Of a stretch of DNA of 64,000 bases, positions 34,619 to 43,307 are shown piece by piece. The DNA comes from Clostridium sp. UBA701 (GTDB lineage: Bacteria > Bacillota > Clostridia > Clostridiales > Clostridiaceae), in NCBI GenBank assembly GCA_002298125.1, contig DBMJ01000011.1, positions 248,001 through 312,000 of the forward strand. Direction: 5' to 3'. Position numbers and translations under genes: made by a program. The notes under the pieces are model-generated. The model had not been told where the DNA came from. It ran no database searches and worked only from the letters and a program-made list of their open reading frames with translations. Position 1 is the first letter of the stretch. Each line of letters opens with the position of its first letter.

Positions 34619-34921
34619 CTACAACTGCATTCTCGTTAATTCCTGATAAGCCTCCATTAGCTTGTTTCTTACCTGTACTGCCAGCTCTAAGGATAACTTT
34701 GCCTCTTCAGTAGCTAACATTACTTGATGAATATCTCCTATCTCACCCTTTACAAAAGCAGAAGTTGTATCTGCTGCAACAACCTGTTTCTCATTTACCT
34801 TGTCCAGTTGTTCTTTAAGCAAGGACACAAAGCTATTTGATTTATCATCATTTTCTTTTTTATTAGTAGTAAAATTCTTTTGAAAAATACTAGTATCTGG
34901 CACAAACTCATTTATCCTCAT
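34619..34921 (-). CDS. fliE: flagellar MS-ring/rod adaptor FliE
   Basis: 100 residues. The conserved C-terminal half has GEIGDIHQVMLATEEAKLSLELAVQVRNKLMEAYQELTRMQ, the FliE family signature. It links the MS-ring to the rod. It lies between flgC and fliF as in Bacillus. Confidence 0.94.
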   Translation of the reverse strand: MRINEFVPDTSIFQKNFTTNKKENDDKSNSFVSLLKEQLDKVNEKQVVAADTTSAFVKGEIGDIHQVMLATEEAKLSLELAVQVRNKLMEAYQELTRMQL

Positions 34922-34932
34922 TGTTTTTTCTC

Positions 34933-35367
34933 CTATCTACCAATTTCTAAGGCTTTCATAAACATTCCCTTTGCAGAATTAATTGCATTTACATTAGCCT
35001 CATAAGCACGAGTAGCTGCTATCATATCTGCCATTTCATTTAAAATATTTACGTTTGGCATAGTTACATACCCTTCAGCATCTGCATCTGGGTGGGATGG
35101 ATCATACACCCTTCTAAGTGGTGAGTTATCATCAACAATATTTATGGCTTTAACTCCCTTTAGTTGTTCTTCAACCTTTCCTGTAGCTGGATCTAAAACT
35201 CGGTTTAAATTTTCTTGAAAAACAGCTATTTTACGTATATAGGGCTTCCCATTTTCTCCCCTAGTAGTAGTTGCATTAGATAAATTAGAGGCTATAGTAT
35301 CCATTCTTAGTCTTTCTGCTGAAAGACCACTGGCACTAATTCTCATAGTAGAAAAAATATTGTTCAT
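34933..35367 (-). CDS. flgC: flagellar proximal rod protein FlgC
   Basis: 144 residues with the rod motif LRMDTIASNLSNATTTRGENGKPY and C-terminal MPNVNILNEMADMIAATRAYEANVNAINSAKGMF. It is one of the four rod proteins, and it follows flgB by 3 bp. Confidence 0.95.
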   Translation of the reverse strand: MNNIFSTMRISASGLSAERLRMDTIASNLSNATTTRGENGKPYIRKIAVFQENLNRVLDPATGKVEEQLKGVKAINIVDDNSPLRRVYDPSHPDADAEGYVTMPNVNILNEMADMIAATRAYEANVNAINSAKGMFMKALEIGR

Positions 35368-35370
35368 TTT

Positions 35371-35778
35371 TTACCTCCTACCTTCATTAATAACATATCT
35401 CTCCATGGAGATTTTACTATTGGCCTGACTAACAAGGGCATTATACATCATCGCATTTGCAGCTTCATTTACCATTTCTAAATCGATATTTACATTGTTG
35501 CCATCCGTCCGTGTACTGGTGCTTTCATCTCTTACTACCTTAATTTCTCCAGGTTCACCGCTTAAGCTTATATGTTTATTATTTGTCAATTTTAGCTCTT
35601 CTCCATTAATAGCTTCCTTCAAAGAATCTTCAAAAGTTACATAAAACTTCTTATATCCCTTTGTATTTACATTGGAAATATTGTTTGATATCAGCTTGCT
35701 TCGCAAGGCACCTACATCAAGTCCCTTTTTTACAAGCTCATAAGCCATCTGATCCTTCGACAGGTTATTTACTATCAT
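35371..35778 (-). CDS. flgB: flagellar proximal rod protein FlgB
   Basis: 135 residues with LRSKLISNNISNVNTKGYK and VNIDLEMVNEAANAMMYNALV. It is the first gene of the long early operon that continues to 12743. A GGGAGATGAG ribosome site precedes it, and the 450-bp non-coding stretch before it must carry the promoter. Confidence 0.95.
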   Translation of the reverse strand: MIVNNLSKDQMAYELVKKGLDVGALRSKLISNNISNVNTKGYKKFYVTFEDSLKEAINGEELKLTNNKHISLSGEPGEIKVVRDESTSTRTDGNNVNIDLEMVNEAANAMMYNALVSQANSKISMERYVINEGRR

Positions 35779-36224
35779 TTACTCATCTCCCTTTTATATA
35801 TGTATAATTAGACATTTATTCCAAAAATCCTTCTAAATGTGGAAAATTTTAATTTAATTTTATTTTACATTAAACATTGCGTTTTTTACATTTTTAAAAG
35901 CGTTTTTTATCAAAATCCCAGCGAATTTTACATAAACAACAATTAATGTAGATAATGCATGGATACTTGACATATAATTTAGTTTAGCAATCATATTTTC
36001 TAGTTTTCTAGGGATTAAAATCAATACCTGTAATAAAATATACCTTAATAAGATTATTATATATGGTTTTCTATTATTTTACTATATTTAAAAACAAATA
36101 ATATCGAAATAAATGTTAAATATTTTTATATTCCTTGAATATAATTCATATTTAATTAAATTTCACATTAAATAAGCTTCTTAATAAAATTAATAAAAAT
36201 CATGTGAAGTCTTTACATAAGTTC
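35779..36224 (-). promoter_or_regulatory. non-coding leader/promoter region of the flgB operon
   Basis: About 450 bp with no coding capacity and very high A+T. It must contain the start of the basal-body operon, but I see no consensus sigma-A pair. Two direct repeats of GCGTTTTTTA (35880-35889 and 35900-35909), 20 bp apart, stand out as a possible operator. A plus-strand TTGACA at 35968 points the wrong way. Confidence 0.5.
36101..36128 (-). promoter_or_regulatory. weak SigD-like promoter candidate upstream of flgB
   Basis: On the minus strand TAAA (36128-36125), 16 bp, then TTCGATAT (36108-36101), 5 of 8 matches to GCCGATAA. Spacing is one longer than in the three stronger SigD sites of this window, so it is only a candidate. 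It would give a leader of about 315 nt. Confidence 0.28.
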
Positions 36225-36268
36225 AAAAAATAAAAAAACCATAAAAGTTATCAAACTCCTAAGGTTTT
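36225..36268 (-). terminator. terminator after the divergent flagellin gene
   Basis: Minus-strand stem of 15 positions (arms 36254-36268 and 36235-36249, one mismatch, two G-U, 4-nt loop) followed by TTTATTTTTT. It lies 21 bp past the stop of the divergent flagellin and separates it from the flgB operon. Confidence 0.8.
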
Positions 36269-36288
36269 TTTTGACATATTATGTATAT

Positions 36289-37131
36289 TTACTTTCTTTC
36301 TAGCACTCTAAGGATATCCTGAGGGAGCCTGTTTGCTTGAACCATCATGGCATGACCTGATTCTACAAGAACACTGCATCTTGAGTATTCCATCATTTCC
36401 TCTGCTACATCTGAGTCTCTAATGGCACTTTCTGCCCCTTGAATTCTATCTCCAATTTCATTTACATTTTCTAAAGTGGTGTCAAATCTATTGCTAAGTG
36501 CTCCTAATTTGCCTCTTTGAGAAATTAGGCTGTCTAAGGAGGCATCTATAACAGAAATAACGTCATCTGATGGCCATGAAGTAACGTTTATATCTTTAAG
36601 TCTCTTGCCAGAACCATCCATTAATGAACTGCTGGTAAGATCCTTTAGTTCAATAACTATTTCCTCTCCTTTATTAGCTGATACCATCATAGAGATTTTT
36701 GCTTTAGTAGGATCGGAAACTGCTAAAATCTTCACCCCATTAAATTGAGTATTATTTGCAATATCATCATAGCCATTAATTAGCTGCTCTATTTCATTTT
36801 GTAATATCTCTTTGTCTTCGCTTGTAGTAGTACTAGTGGCAGCTTGAAGTGATAATTCTTTAATCCTTTGTAGCATAGAAGTAAGCTGCTCCATGCCTCC
36901 ATCTGCAGTTTGAAGAAGACTTATGCCATCTTGTGCATTACGGGCGGCCATCTGTAACCCCCTTATCTGCATTCTCATTTTTTCACTTTGAGATATCTTG
37001 GTTGGACTATCCTTCGCACTGCTTACCTTATATCCTGAAACGATATGATCTAAGGCAGTGCTTTGCTGAGATAATATCTTAGTATGCTCCCTATAAATAT
37101 TTAAGGCAGCCATATTATGGTTAAGTCTCAC
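36289..37131 (-). CDS. divergent flagellin-like protein
   Basis: 280 residues with flagellin N- and C-terminal domains (RLNHNMAALNIYREHTKIL, MRMQIRGLQMAARNAQDGISLLQTADGG, and a C-terminal IRDSDVAEEMMEYS). It differs strongly from the three main flagellins. The usual SSGLRINRAGDDAAGL stretch is replaced by VSGYKVSSAKDSPTKI, and there is a Cys at 252 (YSRCSVLV), unusual in a flagellin. It ends LPQDILRVLERK instead of PQGVLQLLR. It shares a SigD-type promoter with the upstream 119-residue gene and lies far from the main flagellins. It could be a minor filament subunit or a regulator-like paralogue. Confidence 0.85.
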   Translation of the reverse strand: MRLNHNMAALNIYREHTKILSQQSTALDHIVSGYKVSSAKDSPTKISQSEKMRMQIRGLQMAARNAQDGISLLQTADGGMEQLTSMLQRIKELSLQAATSTTTSEDKEILQNEIEQLINGYDDIANNTQFNGVKILAVSDPTKAKISMMVSANKGEEIVIELKDLTSSSLMDGSGKRLKDINVTSWPSDDVISVIDASLDSLISQRGKLGALSNRFDTTLENVNEIGDRIQGAESAIRDSDVAEEMMEYSRCSVLVESGHAMMVQANRLPQDILRVLERK

Positions 37132-37148
37132 TTATATCACCCCATATA

Positions 37149-37508
37149 TTATAATAATGAATTTTTTATTATACCTTGCCATCCCTTTAGAAGAGGTATT
37201 ATTTCATATTCATACAAATCAGAAATAAGCATTAAATCTTCATTTTCTAAGGCCTCTACTAATTCATTAAGCCTTTCATTTAGTTCAATTTCCTCAATCG
37301 CTTCTGTTAGGATTGGTTTTGTAAGCTCTACTACCTCATATACCCATTGAAGGCCCTCAGTAATAGTCACAATTAATTCATATCCTTCTTTAAGATTGGA
37401 ATCACTTAGACATTTCACACATTGCATCATGCCTTCAACTAAGTTATCAATATATAAATCCGCATTTTTAAGTGCATCTAACTGCTGCTCTCTTAAGCTA
37501 TTACTCAT
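37149..37508 (-). CDS. small acidic helical protein, possible chaperone of the divergent flagellin
   Basis: 119 residues, acidic and predicted mostly helical, without membrane segment. It has two Cys in MMQCVKCLSD. I do not recognise a family. Size, acidity and helix content are like the FliS/FlgN export chaperones, and it is cotranscribed 17 bp ahead of the divergent flagellin, so a dedicated chaperone is a reasonable inference, not a demonstrated one. Start chosen at ATG 37508 with GGAGGG 5 nt upstream. Confidence 0.75.
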   Translation of the reverse strand: MSNSLREQQLDALKNADLYIDNLVEGMMQCVKCLSDSNLKEGYELIVTITEGLQWVYEVVELTKPILTEAIEEIELNERLNELVEALENEDLMLISDLYEYEIIPLLKGWQGIIKNSLL

Positions 37509-37548
37509 GGCTGCCCTCCACATATCTATTTTTTTGTTTCCATATATT

Positions 37549-37575
37549 TTATCGTCTTATAACTTCATAACTTTA
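37549..37575 (-). promoter_or_regulatory. SigD-type promoter of the divergent flagellin operon
   Basis: Minus strand TAAA (37575-37572), exactly 15 bp, then GACGATAA (37556-37549), 7 of 8 matches to GCCGATAA. The -35 element lies inside the 3' end of legC, and the -10 element directly follows its stop codon. Confidence 0.72.
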
Positions 37576-38675
37576 CTTTGATTATTTCTTATTACTTCGC
37601 ACACCTTTATTATTTCACTTTCTGTAAGTCCAACAGAGCTTGGAAGATTAATACCTCTTTGTGCAAGTTCCTCAGTAATGCTCATATCCCCATGCTTACA
37701 ATTTTCATAAGGTGGCATTTTATGTATAGGTAAAAAGAAGGGTCTTGCTTCAATATTATTTTTTCTCATCTCAGATATTAACTCATCTCGACTTATTCCA
37801 TACTCCTCCTCCACTACAACTGAGTACAGCCAATATACATTATTAACATATCCCTTTTCAGTATTAAGAGTAATCCCCTTTACTTCCCTTAATAAATTAT
37901 TATATAGAGCTGCATGAGCTCTCTTGACTCTTACATATTCCTCCACCTTTTCAAGCTGAGCACAGCCCATAGCCGCTAAGATATTTGGCATTCTAAAGTT
38001 ATGTCCAATTTCAGGATGATAAAAGCCTCCATTTTCTGTGACAATTTTTGTTTGTGTAGAAAGAAATTTTGCCCTTTTAAGCACTTCCTCATCATTAGAT
38101 ACTAGCATTCCACCAGCACCAGTGGTTATGAGCTTGTTACCATTAAAGCTAAAACAACCAATATGCCCTAAGGTGCCTGCATATTTTCCTTTATATGAAG
38201 AGCCCAAACTTTCTGTGGCATCTTCTATAACAAATAAATTATATTTTATTGCTATATCCATTATATAATCCATATTTACTGGATGACCATAAATATGTAC
38301 TGGTAGTATCGCCTTTGTTTTTGAAGTTATTAACCCTTCTATTTTGCTTTCATCCATCACATAGGTGTCTCTACATACATCTACAAATACAGGCTCTGCA
38401 CCCACATATTTAATAGTGTTTACGGGAGAAATAAAAGTTAATGATGGTACAATAATCTCATCCCCAGGTCCAATGTTTAATGTTCGTAGAGCTAACTCCA
38501 GTGCTGCTGTACCATTCATAGTAACCACGGCGCCAGCACTCTTCACATAATTTGCAAATTCCTTCTCAAATTTTTCTACATAGGCCCCAGCAGAAGAAAC
38601 CCAATTTGTATCTAAACATTCTTTAATGTATTTCCATTCATTTCCTATGATTTCAGGCACACATAATGGTATCAT
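37557..38675 (-). CDS. legC: PLP-dependent aminotransferase, LegC-like (legionaminic acid pathway)
   Basis: 372 residues of the DegT/DnrJ/EryC1/StrS sugar aminotransferase family. The starting PLCVPEIIGNEWKYIKECLDTNWVSS, FVDVCRDTYVMD, and the PLP-lysine region CFSFNGNKLITTGAGGML are seen. In the GDP-linked legionaminic acid route LegC aminates the 4-keto sugar made by LegB. It is the last gene of the sugar block. A terminator stands between legB and it, and the start has GAGGAG. Confidence 0.8.
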   Translation of the reverse strand: MIPLCVPEIIGNEWKYIKECLDTNWVSSAGAYVEKFEKEFANYVKSAGAVVTMNGTAALELALRTLNIGPGDEIIVPSLTFISPVNTIKYVGAEPVFVDVCRDTYVMDESKIEGLITSKTKAILPVHIYGHPVNMDYIMDIAIKYNLFVIEDATESLGSSYKGKYAGTLGHIGCFSFNGNKLITTGAGGMLVSNDEEVLKRAKFLSTQTKIVTENGGFYHPEIGHNFRMPNILAAMGCAQLEKVEEYVRVKRAHAALYNNLLREVKGITLNTEKGYVNNVYWLYSVVVEEEYGISRDELISEMRKNNIEARPFFLPIHKMPPYENCKHGDMSITEELAQRGINLPSSVGLTESEIIKVCEVIRNNQSKVMKL

Positions 38676-38723
38676 TTTATCCGCTCCTCATTTATTAATT
38701 AATCTTATCTTCGTACTTAATGT

Positions 38724-38758
38724 AAAAAAATTTAGGAACATATTTTATGCTCCTAAAT
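38724..38758 (-). terminator. terminator between legB and legC
   Basis: A 13-bp stem (38730-38742 with 38746-38758, one G-U, 3-nt loop) followed on the minus strand by seven T (38730-38724, overlapping the end of the stem). The stem takes in the legB stop codon. It is a typical intrinsic terminator, placed inside the glycosylation gene block. Confidence 0.85.
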
Positions 38759-39745
38759 ATTATATAAATCAGATTTAAAGAATTGCATATTTTTTTCTAT
38801 CCAGCTAATTGTTTCTCTTAAGCCCTGTTCTAAGGTATAAGCTGGCTGCCATCCTGTAAGAGCTTTTATCTTAGTATTATCAGCCCATAGCCTGTTTACT
38901 TCACTCTTTTCAGGCCTCAACCTTACATCGTCACATATAATCTCGATGTTCATACCAATAATATCCATAATCATTTCAGTGAGTGCCCCAATGCTTATTT
39001 CGTAATTAGACCCTGCATTAATAACCTCTCCAATGGTATTATCAGACTTTGCTACAGCTATAAAGGCATCTGCAGTATCCTTCACATAATTGAAGTCTCT
39101 TGTAGGAGTAAGGCTTCCAAGCTTTATTTCTTTTTTCCCACTTAAGATCTGACTTATGATTGTTGGTATTACAGCCCTAGCTGACTGCCTTGGGCCATAT
39201 GTATTAAAAGGTCTTAGTGTAGCAACAGGAAGATTATAGCTTCTATAATAGCTTTCAGCTATTTTATCTCCACCTATCTTTGAAGCAGAATAAGGAGATT
39301 GTCCCTGTAGAGGATGTTTTTCATCTATGGGAACATAAAGTGCAGTACCATAGGTTTCAGAGGTAGAGGTATGCACAATCTTCTGTACCCCATATTCCCT
39401 ACAGGCCTCTAAAACATTAGCTGTACCCTCCATGTTAGTTCTTATATATGCCATTGGAGACAGATATGAATATGGAATGGCAATTAGTGCTGCCAAGTGA
39501 AATACAATATCTTGACCCTTAATAATTTTTTTAATTCCATCATATTCTCTTATATCTCCCGAAACTACATTAACAGATTTTTTTACCTCTTCATTAAATG
39601 AATCCAACCATCCCCAATTATTAAAGGAGTTGTATTGAACTAATGCAGTGACCTCTGCACCCATCTCTACAAGCTTCTCTGTAAGATGGCTGCCTATAAA
39701 TCCATCTGCACCAGTTATGAGAACTTTTTTATTCACTATTTCCAA
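38753..39745 (-). CDS. legB: NAD-dependent sugar-nucleotide 4,6-dehydratase, LegB-like
   Basis: 330 residues of the extended SDR family. The NAD motif is ITGADGFIGSHL at about 10-21, STSETYGTA and YSASKIGGDK give the Ser-Tyr-Lys active site, and LRPFNTYGPRQ follows. In the pathway it dehydrates the nucleotide-activated GlcNAc. The frame opens at GTG 39754, but TAGGTG lies over it. The TTG at 39745, 6 nt downstream of that site, is preferred. It has a terminator overlapping its stop. Confidence 0.8.
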   Translation of the reverse strand: MEIVNKKVLITGADGFIGSHLTEKLVEMGAEVTALVQYNSFNNWGWLDSFNEEVKKSVNVVSGDIREYDGIKKIIKGQDIVFHLAALIAIPYSYLSPMAYIRTNMEGTANVLEACREYGVQKIVHTSTSETYGTALYVPIDEKHPLQGQSPYSASKIGGDKIAESYYRSYNLPVATLRPFNTYGPRQSARAVIPTIISQILSGKKEIKLGSLTPTRDFNYVKDTADAFIAVAKSDNTIGEVINAGSNYEISIGALTEMIMDIIGMNIEIICDDVRLRPEKSEVNRLWADNTKIKALTGWQPAYTLEQGLRETISWIEKNMQFFKSDLYNI

Positions 39746-39769
39746 ATTTATCACCTACATTTATAAAGT

Positions 39770-40411
39770 TTACTTTATCTTAAATACCTTTGCTGGTACT
39801 CCCGCAGCTACGCTCCCTTTATCCACATCTCTAATTACAACGCTGCCAGCACCTATAGAAGTATTCTCACCAATTTTTATTCCCTGGATAATTGAACTTC
39901 CAATTCCTATTTCACAATTATCTCCAATCACTACATTCCCAGCTAGAACTGCCCCTGGACATATGTGACTGTTGTTACCCACTATAGAATCATGTTCAAC
40001 TATAGCACCAGTATTTATTATACTATTGTTTCCAACCTTAGCCCCTGAATTAACTATGGCCCCAGCCATGACACAGGTACCTTCGCCAAGTATGCTGTGC
40101 TCAGAAACCACAGCCTTACTATGAATTAATACAGGAAGTTTATATCCTATGTCTTTTAATCTTGTATAAAGATTATTTCGAAGATGAATATTGCTCATTG
40201 CTCCAACGCATATAAAGGCATATTCCACTCCTTCATCATGTATCTGTTCTAGAATGTCATCACTGCCTATTATGTTAACTCCATGCAGGGCTTCAGATGA
40301 AGGATAACTCTTATCAGTTATTCCTACAATTTCATACTTAAGACTACTATTTATTATGTCCATTATTACCTTACAATGTCCACCTGCACCAATCAATACA
40401 ATTTTTTTCAT
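39770..40411 (-). CDS. sugar O/N-acetyltransferase, NeuD/LegH type
   Basis: 213 residues. An N-terminal PglD-like Rossmann part (KKIVLIGAGGHCKVIMDII) leads to a left-handed beta-helix of hexapeptide repeats (about 95-195) ending GVPAKVFKI, as in NeuD, PglD and LegH. Its position after the LegG gene (ATGA overlap, 4 bp) and before legB suggests acetylation of the 4-amino sugar. Confidence 0.82.
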   Translation of the reverse strand: MKKIVLIGAGGHCKVIMDIINSSLKYEIVGITDKSYPSSEALHGVNIIGSDDILEQIHDEGVEYAFICVGAMSNIHLRNNLYTRLKDIGYKLPVLIHSKAVVSEHSILGEGTCVMAGAIVNSGAKVGNNSIINTGAIVEHDSIVGNNSHICPGAVLAGNVVIGDNCEIGIGSSIIQGIKIGENTSIGAGSVVIRDVDKGSVAAGVPAKVFKIK

Positions 40412-41571
40412 ATTATATTCCTGCCTAAAGCTGATTTTTTCAAGAATAACTTATTATTTAGCTGGATTTTGCTTAAAATATCTACAACCATATGGCTTGT
40501 ATTTCCATCTCCAAAAGGAGAATTTTCATGTTTTATTGAATTTTTAAATTTTTTATCTAGGGCTGTAGTAATTGCATGTACTATATCTTCAACATTGTTT
40601 CTGCAATCTATTATGTTATTACACCTTATTCTACCCTTTTGACGATCTCCAATATTTACCACAGGTACTCCGAAGGATGGAGCTTCAATTAAGCCGCTGG
40701 AAGAATTGCCAATGACTACATCACAGTAGTTTAGTAAGCTTAAATATCTTTTTTGACCTAAGTTATCATAATACTTACTATTGATATGATTCCTTGCATA
40801 CTTTTCTATTTTTTCTTTTATTATCAGTCCTCCGTGATCTGCATTTGGAGACGTAAATATTAATTGTGCATCAAATTTATCTAATGCTTGTAATAGATTC
40901 TCTACTTGCTTTTCAACTTCCATATTGGAAAGCGTCTCTGGATGATATGTTATTAAAAACACCTTTTTATTAAGATCGATTTTCAATTCACTTTGTATTT
41001 CTTCTCTGTTAAGGAGTGGTATTCTTTTAATATTTTCAATACCAGCTTGGCCTACATTAAATACCCTCCAAGGTTCTTCTCCCATGTTAATAATATTCTT
41101 TCTATATGTTTCTGCACCAGTAAAATGAATATGCGCCATCTTTGTTATAGCATGTCTTATTTGCTCATCTATGGCACCTTCACTACATTCTCCACCATTC
41201 ATATGTGCTATGGGAATATTAAGCATCATAGCACAGGTAGCCGCAGCCATAATCTCATACCTATCTCCTAATATTAAAAGTATATCTGGTGTTAACCTCT
41301 CCATACAGTCAGATAGTTGAATCATTTCCATAGCCATAGATTTTATTATTGAATTCTTTTTCTTTGAATCTAGAAGCATGTCGATTTCTTGAACTATTTC
41401 AAAGCCATCATCAATTATCTGCTTCACAGTATATCCATATTCGGATGAAAGATGATTTCCTGTAACTACTAATTGCAATTCTAGATTAGGATTCTCCACA
41501 ATACCCTTAAGGGTCCAATAAAGAAGCCCATACTCAGCTCTCGTACCAGTAACTACCATTATTTTTCTCAT
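40408..41571 (-). CDS. legG: hydrolysing sugar-nucleotide 2-epimerase, NeuC/LegG type
   Basis: 387 residues. It begins MVVTGTRAEYGLLYWTLKGI, has HMNGGECSEGAIDEQIRHAITKMAHIHFTGAETYRKN and VIGNSSSGLIEAPSFGVPVVNIGDRQKGR, the signatures of the NeuC family. It releases the sugar from its nucleotide while inverting C-2. The family includes UDP-GlcNAc enzymes of sialic acid synthesis. The neighbouring legB/legC/ptmE-like genes favour the legionaminic acid version. Confidence 0.83.
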   Translation of the reverse strand: MRKIMVVTGTRAEYGLLYWTLKGIVENPNLELQLVVTGNHLSSEYGYTVKQIIDDGFEIVQEIDMLLDSKKKNSIIKSMAMEMIQLSDCMERLTPDILLILGDRYEIMAAATCAMMLNIPIAHMNGGECSEGAIDEQIRHAITKMAHIHFTGAETYRKNIINMGEEPWRVFNVGQAGIENIKRIPLLNREEIQSELKIDLNKKVFLITYHPETLSNMEVEKQVENLLQALDKFDAQLIFTSPNADHGGLIIKEKIEKYARNHINSKYYDNLGQKRYLSLLNYCDVVIGNSSSGLIEAPSFGVPVVNIGDRQKGRIRCNNIIDCRNNVEDIVHAITTALDKKFKNSIKHENSPFGDGNTSHMVVDILSKIQLNNKLFLKKSALGRNII

Positions 41572-41580
41572 GTACTACAC

Positions 41581-42594
41581 CTACTCTATGTCAATAATAT
41601 CTATTAATTGATCAGCTGTCATTTTTCTTTTAGCTTTTTTACCTAATAGAATGCCTATATATTCAGGCTTCAATCCACTTCCTGGGCGTTTGAAGGTGAG
41701 TAAATCTTCAGTAATAAGCTGACCTTCTTCAATGTCTACTTTTGCTACTATGCTCTTTCTTGCTGCAATTTTAGTGTTTTCTTCTGATTTACTACATTTT
41801 TTTATTCCATCACCCATGGATTTTTCAACATTTCTGATACTACTAATCATATGCTTTAACTCATGGGGTTCTAAAGAAGCTCTATGATCAGGCCCCCCCA
41901 TACCTTTGTCCAAAGTAAAATGTTTTTCTATGATCCTTGCCCCCATTGCTACAGCTGCAATAGGCACTTCAATACCTAGGGTATGATCTGAATAACCTAC
42001 TGATAGCTTAAAAGCTTCTGCCATGGTAACCATAGCCTTGAGATTTACATCCTCATAGGAGGTTGGATAGTTAGTTGTACAATGTAATAAACTAATGTTG
42101 TTATTGCCACAAGCTTTTATAGCCCCTACAGCACTTTCAACCTCACCTAATGTAGCCATACCAGTTGACACAATCATGGGTTTGTTTAGCTTAGCTATAT
42201 ACCTTAAAAAAGGAAGGTTGTTTAAATCACTAGAGCTTATTTTATAAATTTTTATATTTAATCCTTCAAGTAAATCAACACTTTCAAAATCAAAAGGAGT
42301 TGATAAAAAAAGGATGTTTTTATCTTCACAATATCTTTTTAAAATAACATGCTGTTCATAGGATAGTTCCAGCTTTTTAAGCATCTCATATTGATTCCCA
42401 TTGCCGGTGTTATTCTTCTGATAATCAGCCTTTTGAGCATTAACTGTCACAAGTTTCTCTGCCTTAAAGCTTTGAAATTTTACAGCATCAGCACCTGCAT
42501 CTATTGCTGCATCCACTAGCTTCTTTGCTAAATCTATATCCCCATTATGATTTACACCTGCTTCTGCAATAATAAATACCTTATCTTCCTTCAT
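41581..42594 (-). CDS. legI: nonulosonic acid synthase, NeuB/LegI type
   Basis: 337 residues. The N-terminal NeuB TIM-barrel has FIIAEAGVNHNGDIDLAKKLVDAAIDAGADAVKFQ, STPFD, and GYSDHTLG. The C-terminal SAF (antifreeze-like) domain starts at about 275. The enzyme condenses the amino sugar with phosphoenolpyruvate to legionaminic or a related acid. It overlaps legF by 14 bp. Confidence 0.88.
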   Translation of the reverse strand: MKEDKVFIIAEAGVNHNGDIDLAKKLVDAAIDAGADAVKFQSFKAEKLVTVNAQKADYQKNNTGNGNQYEMLKKLELSYEQHVILKRYCEDKNILFLSTPFDFESVDLLEGLNIKIYKISSSDLNNLPFLRYIAKLNKPMIVSTGMATLGEVESAVGAIKACGNNNISLLHCTTNYPTSYEDVNLKAMVTMAEAFKLSVGYSDHTLGIEVPIAAVAMGARIIEKHFTLDKGMGGPDHRASLEPHELKHMISSIRNVEKSMGDGIKKCSKSEENTKIAARKSIVAKVDIEEGQLITEDLLTFKRPGSGLKPEYIGILLGKKAKRKMTADQLIDIIDIE

Positions 42595-43294
42595 GGCAAT
42601 TCTCCTTTAATAACAATTCAGCAAACATAAAATCTAACATATCATCAATGTCTACAGAAGAAATCCTATCCATAACATATGGCAGAGTGTTTTCCGTATA
42701 CCAGCTTTTGTTATTTTGCACAACTTCCCTCTTAGCAGCATAAATAGCACCATTTAGCCTAAATATCTTTGGCAGGTCTTGTCGCCTTGTAAGAACGGGT
42801 AGTTCCTTAATATAATTTACAAGCTTATTATCTTCAATAGACTTCATCCAATAGGGACTTACTTCACTTTCACAAACACTTACTATACTGTCTGCACCAC
42901 CAGTTAATAGTGCTTGCACTGCTTCGTCAATATGTAAACTGGTCCTTAATGGGCTTGTACATTGCAAACACATCACATAATCAGGCTTATAACCTTCACT
43001 TTCCTGAAGATAATCTATTGCATGAAGAATCGGTTCCATTCCTGGAGTTGTGTCTCTTGATAACTCTTCAGGTCTTAAAAAGGGCACCTCTGCACCATAT
43101 TTTATACTGACTTCTTTTATCTCTTCGTCTTCTGTAGATACTATTACCCTTGCCCTGAATTTCGATTCCAATGCACCTTCAATGGTATATGCAATAAGGG
43201 GCTTACCATTAAGTAGTTTAATATTCTTCCTTGGTATACCCTTGGACCCACCACGTGCTGGAATGATTATAAGTATTTCAGCTTGAGAATTCAT
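42581..43294 (-). CDS. legF: CMP-nonulosonic acid cytidylyltransferase, NeuA/LegF type
   Basis: 237 residues. The motif IIPARGGSKGIPRKNIKLLNGKPLIAYTIE is typical, with QCTSPLRT and later RRQDLPKIFRLNGAIY. It activates the nonulosonic acid as CMP sugar for glycosyl transfer. GTG 43303 lies within the GGGGTG ribosome site. ATG 43294, a few nt further, is preferred. Confidence 0.88.
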   Translation of the reverse strand: MNSQAEILIIIPARGGSKGIPRKNIKLLNGKPLIAYTIEGALESKFRARVIVSTEDEEIKEVSIKYGAEVPFLRPEELSRDTTPGMEPILHAIDYLQESEGYKPDYVMCLQCTSPLRTSLHIDEAVQALLTGGADSIVSVCESEVSPYWMKSIEDNKLVNYIKELPVLTRRQDLPKIFRLNGAIYAAKREVVQNNKSWYTENTLPYVMDRISSVDIDDMLDFMFAELLLKENCHEGR

Positions 43295-43307
43295 AAATAT
43301 CACCCCA

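Noticed and set aside
35968..35996. Plus-strand TTGACA upstream of flgB
   Set aside because: It faces away from flgB, lacks a good -10 at 17 bp, and no plus-strand gene follows.
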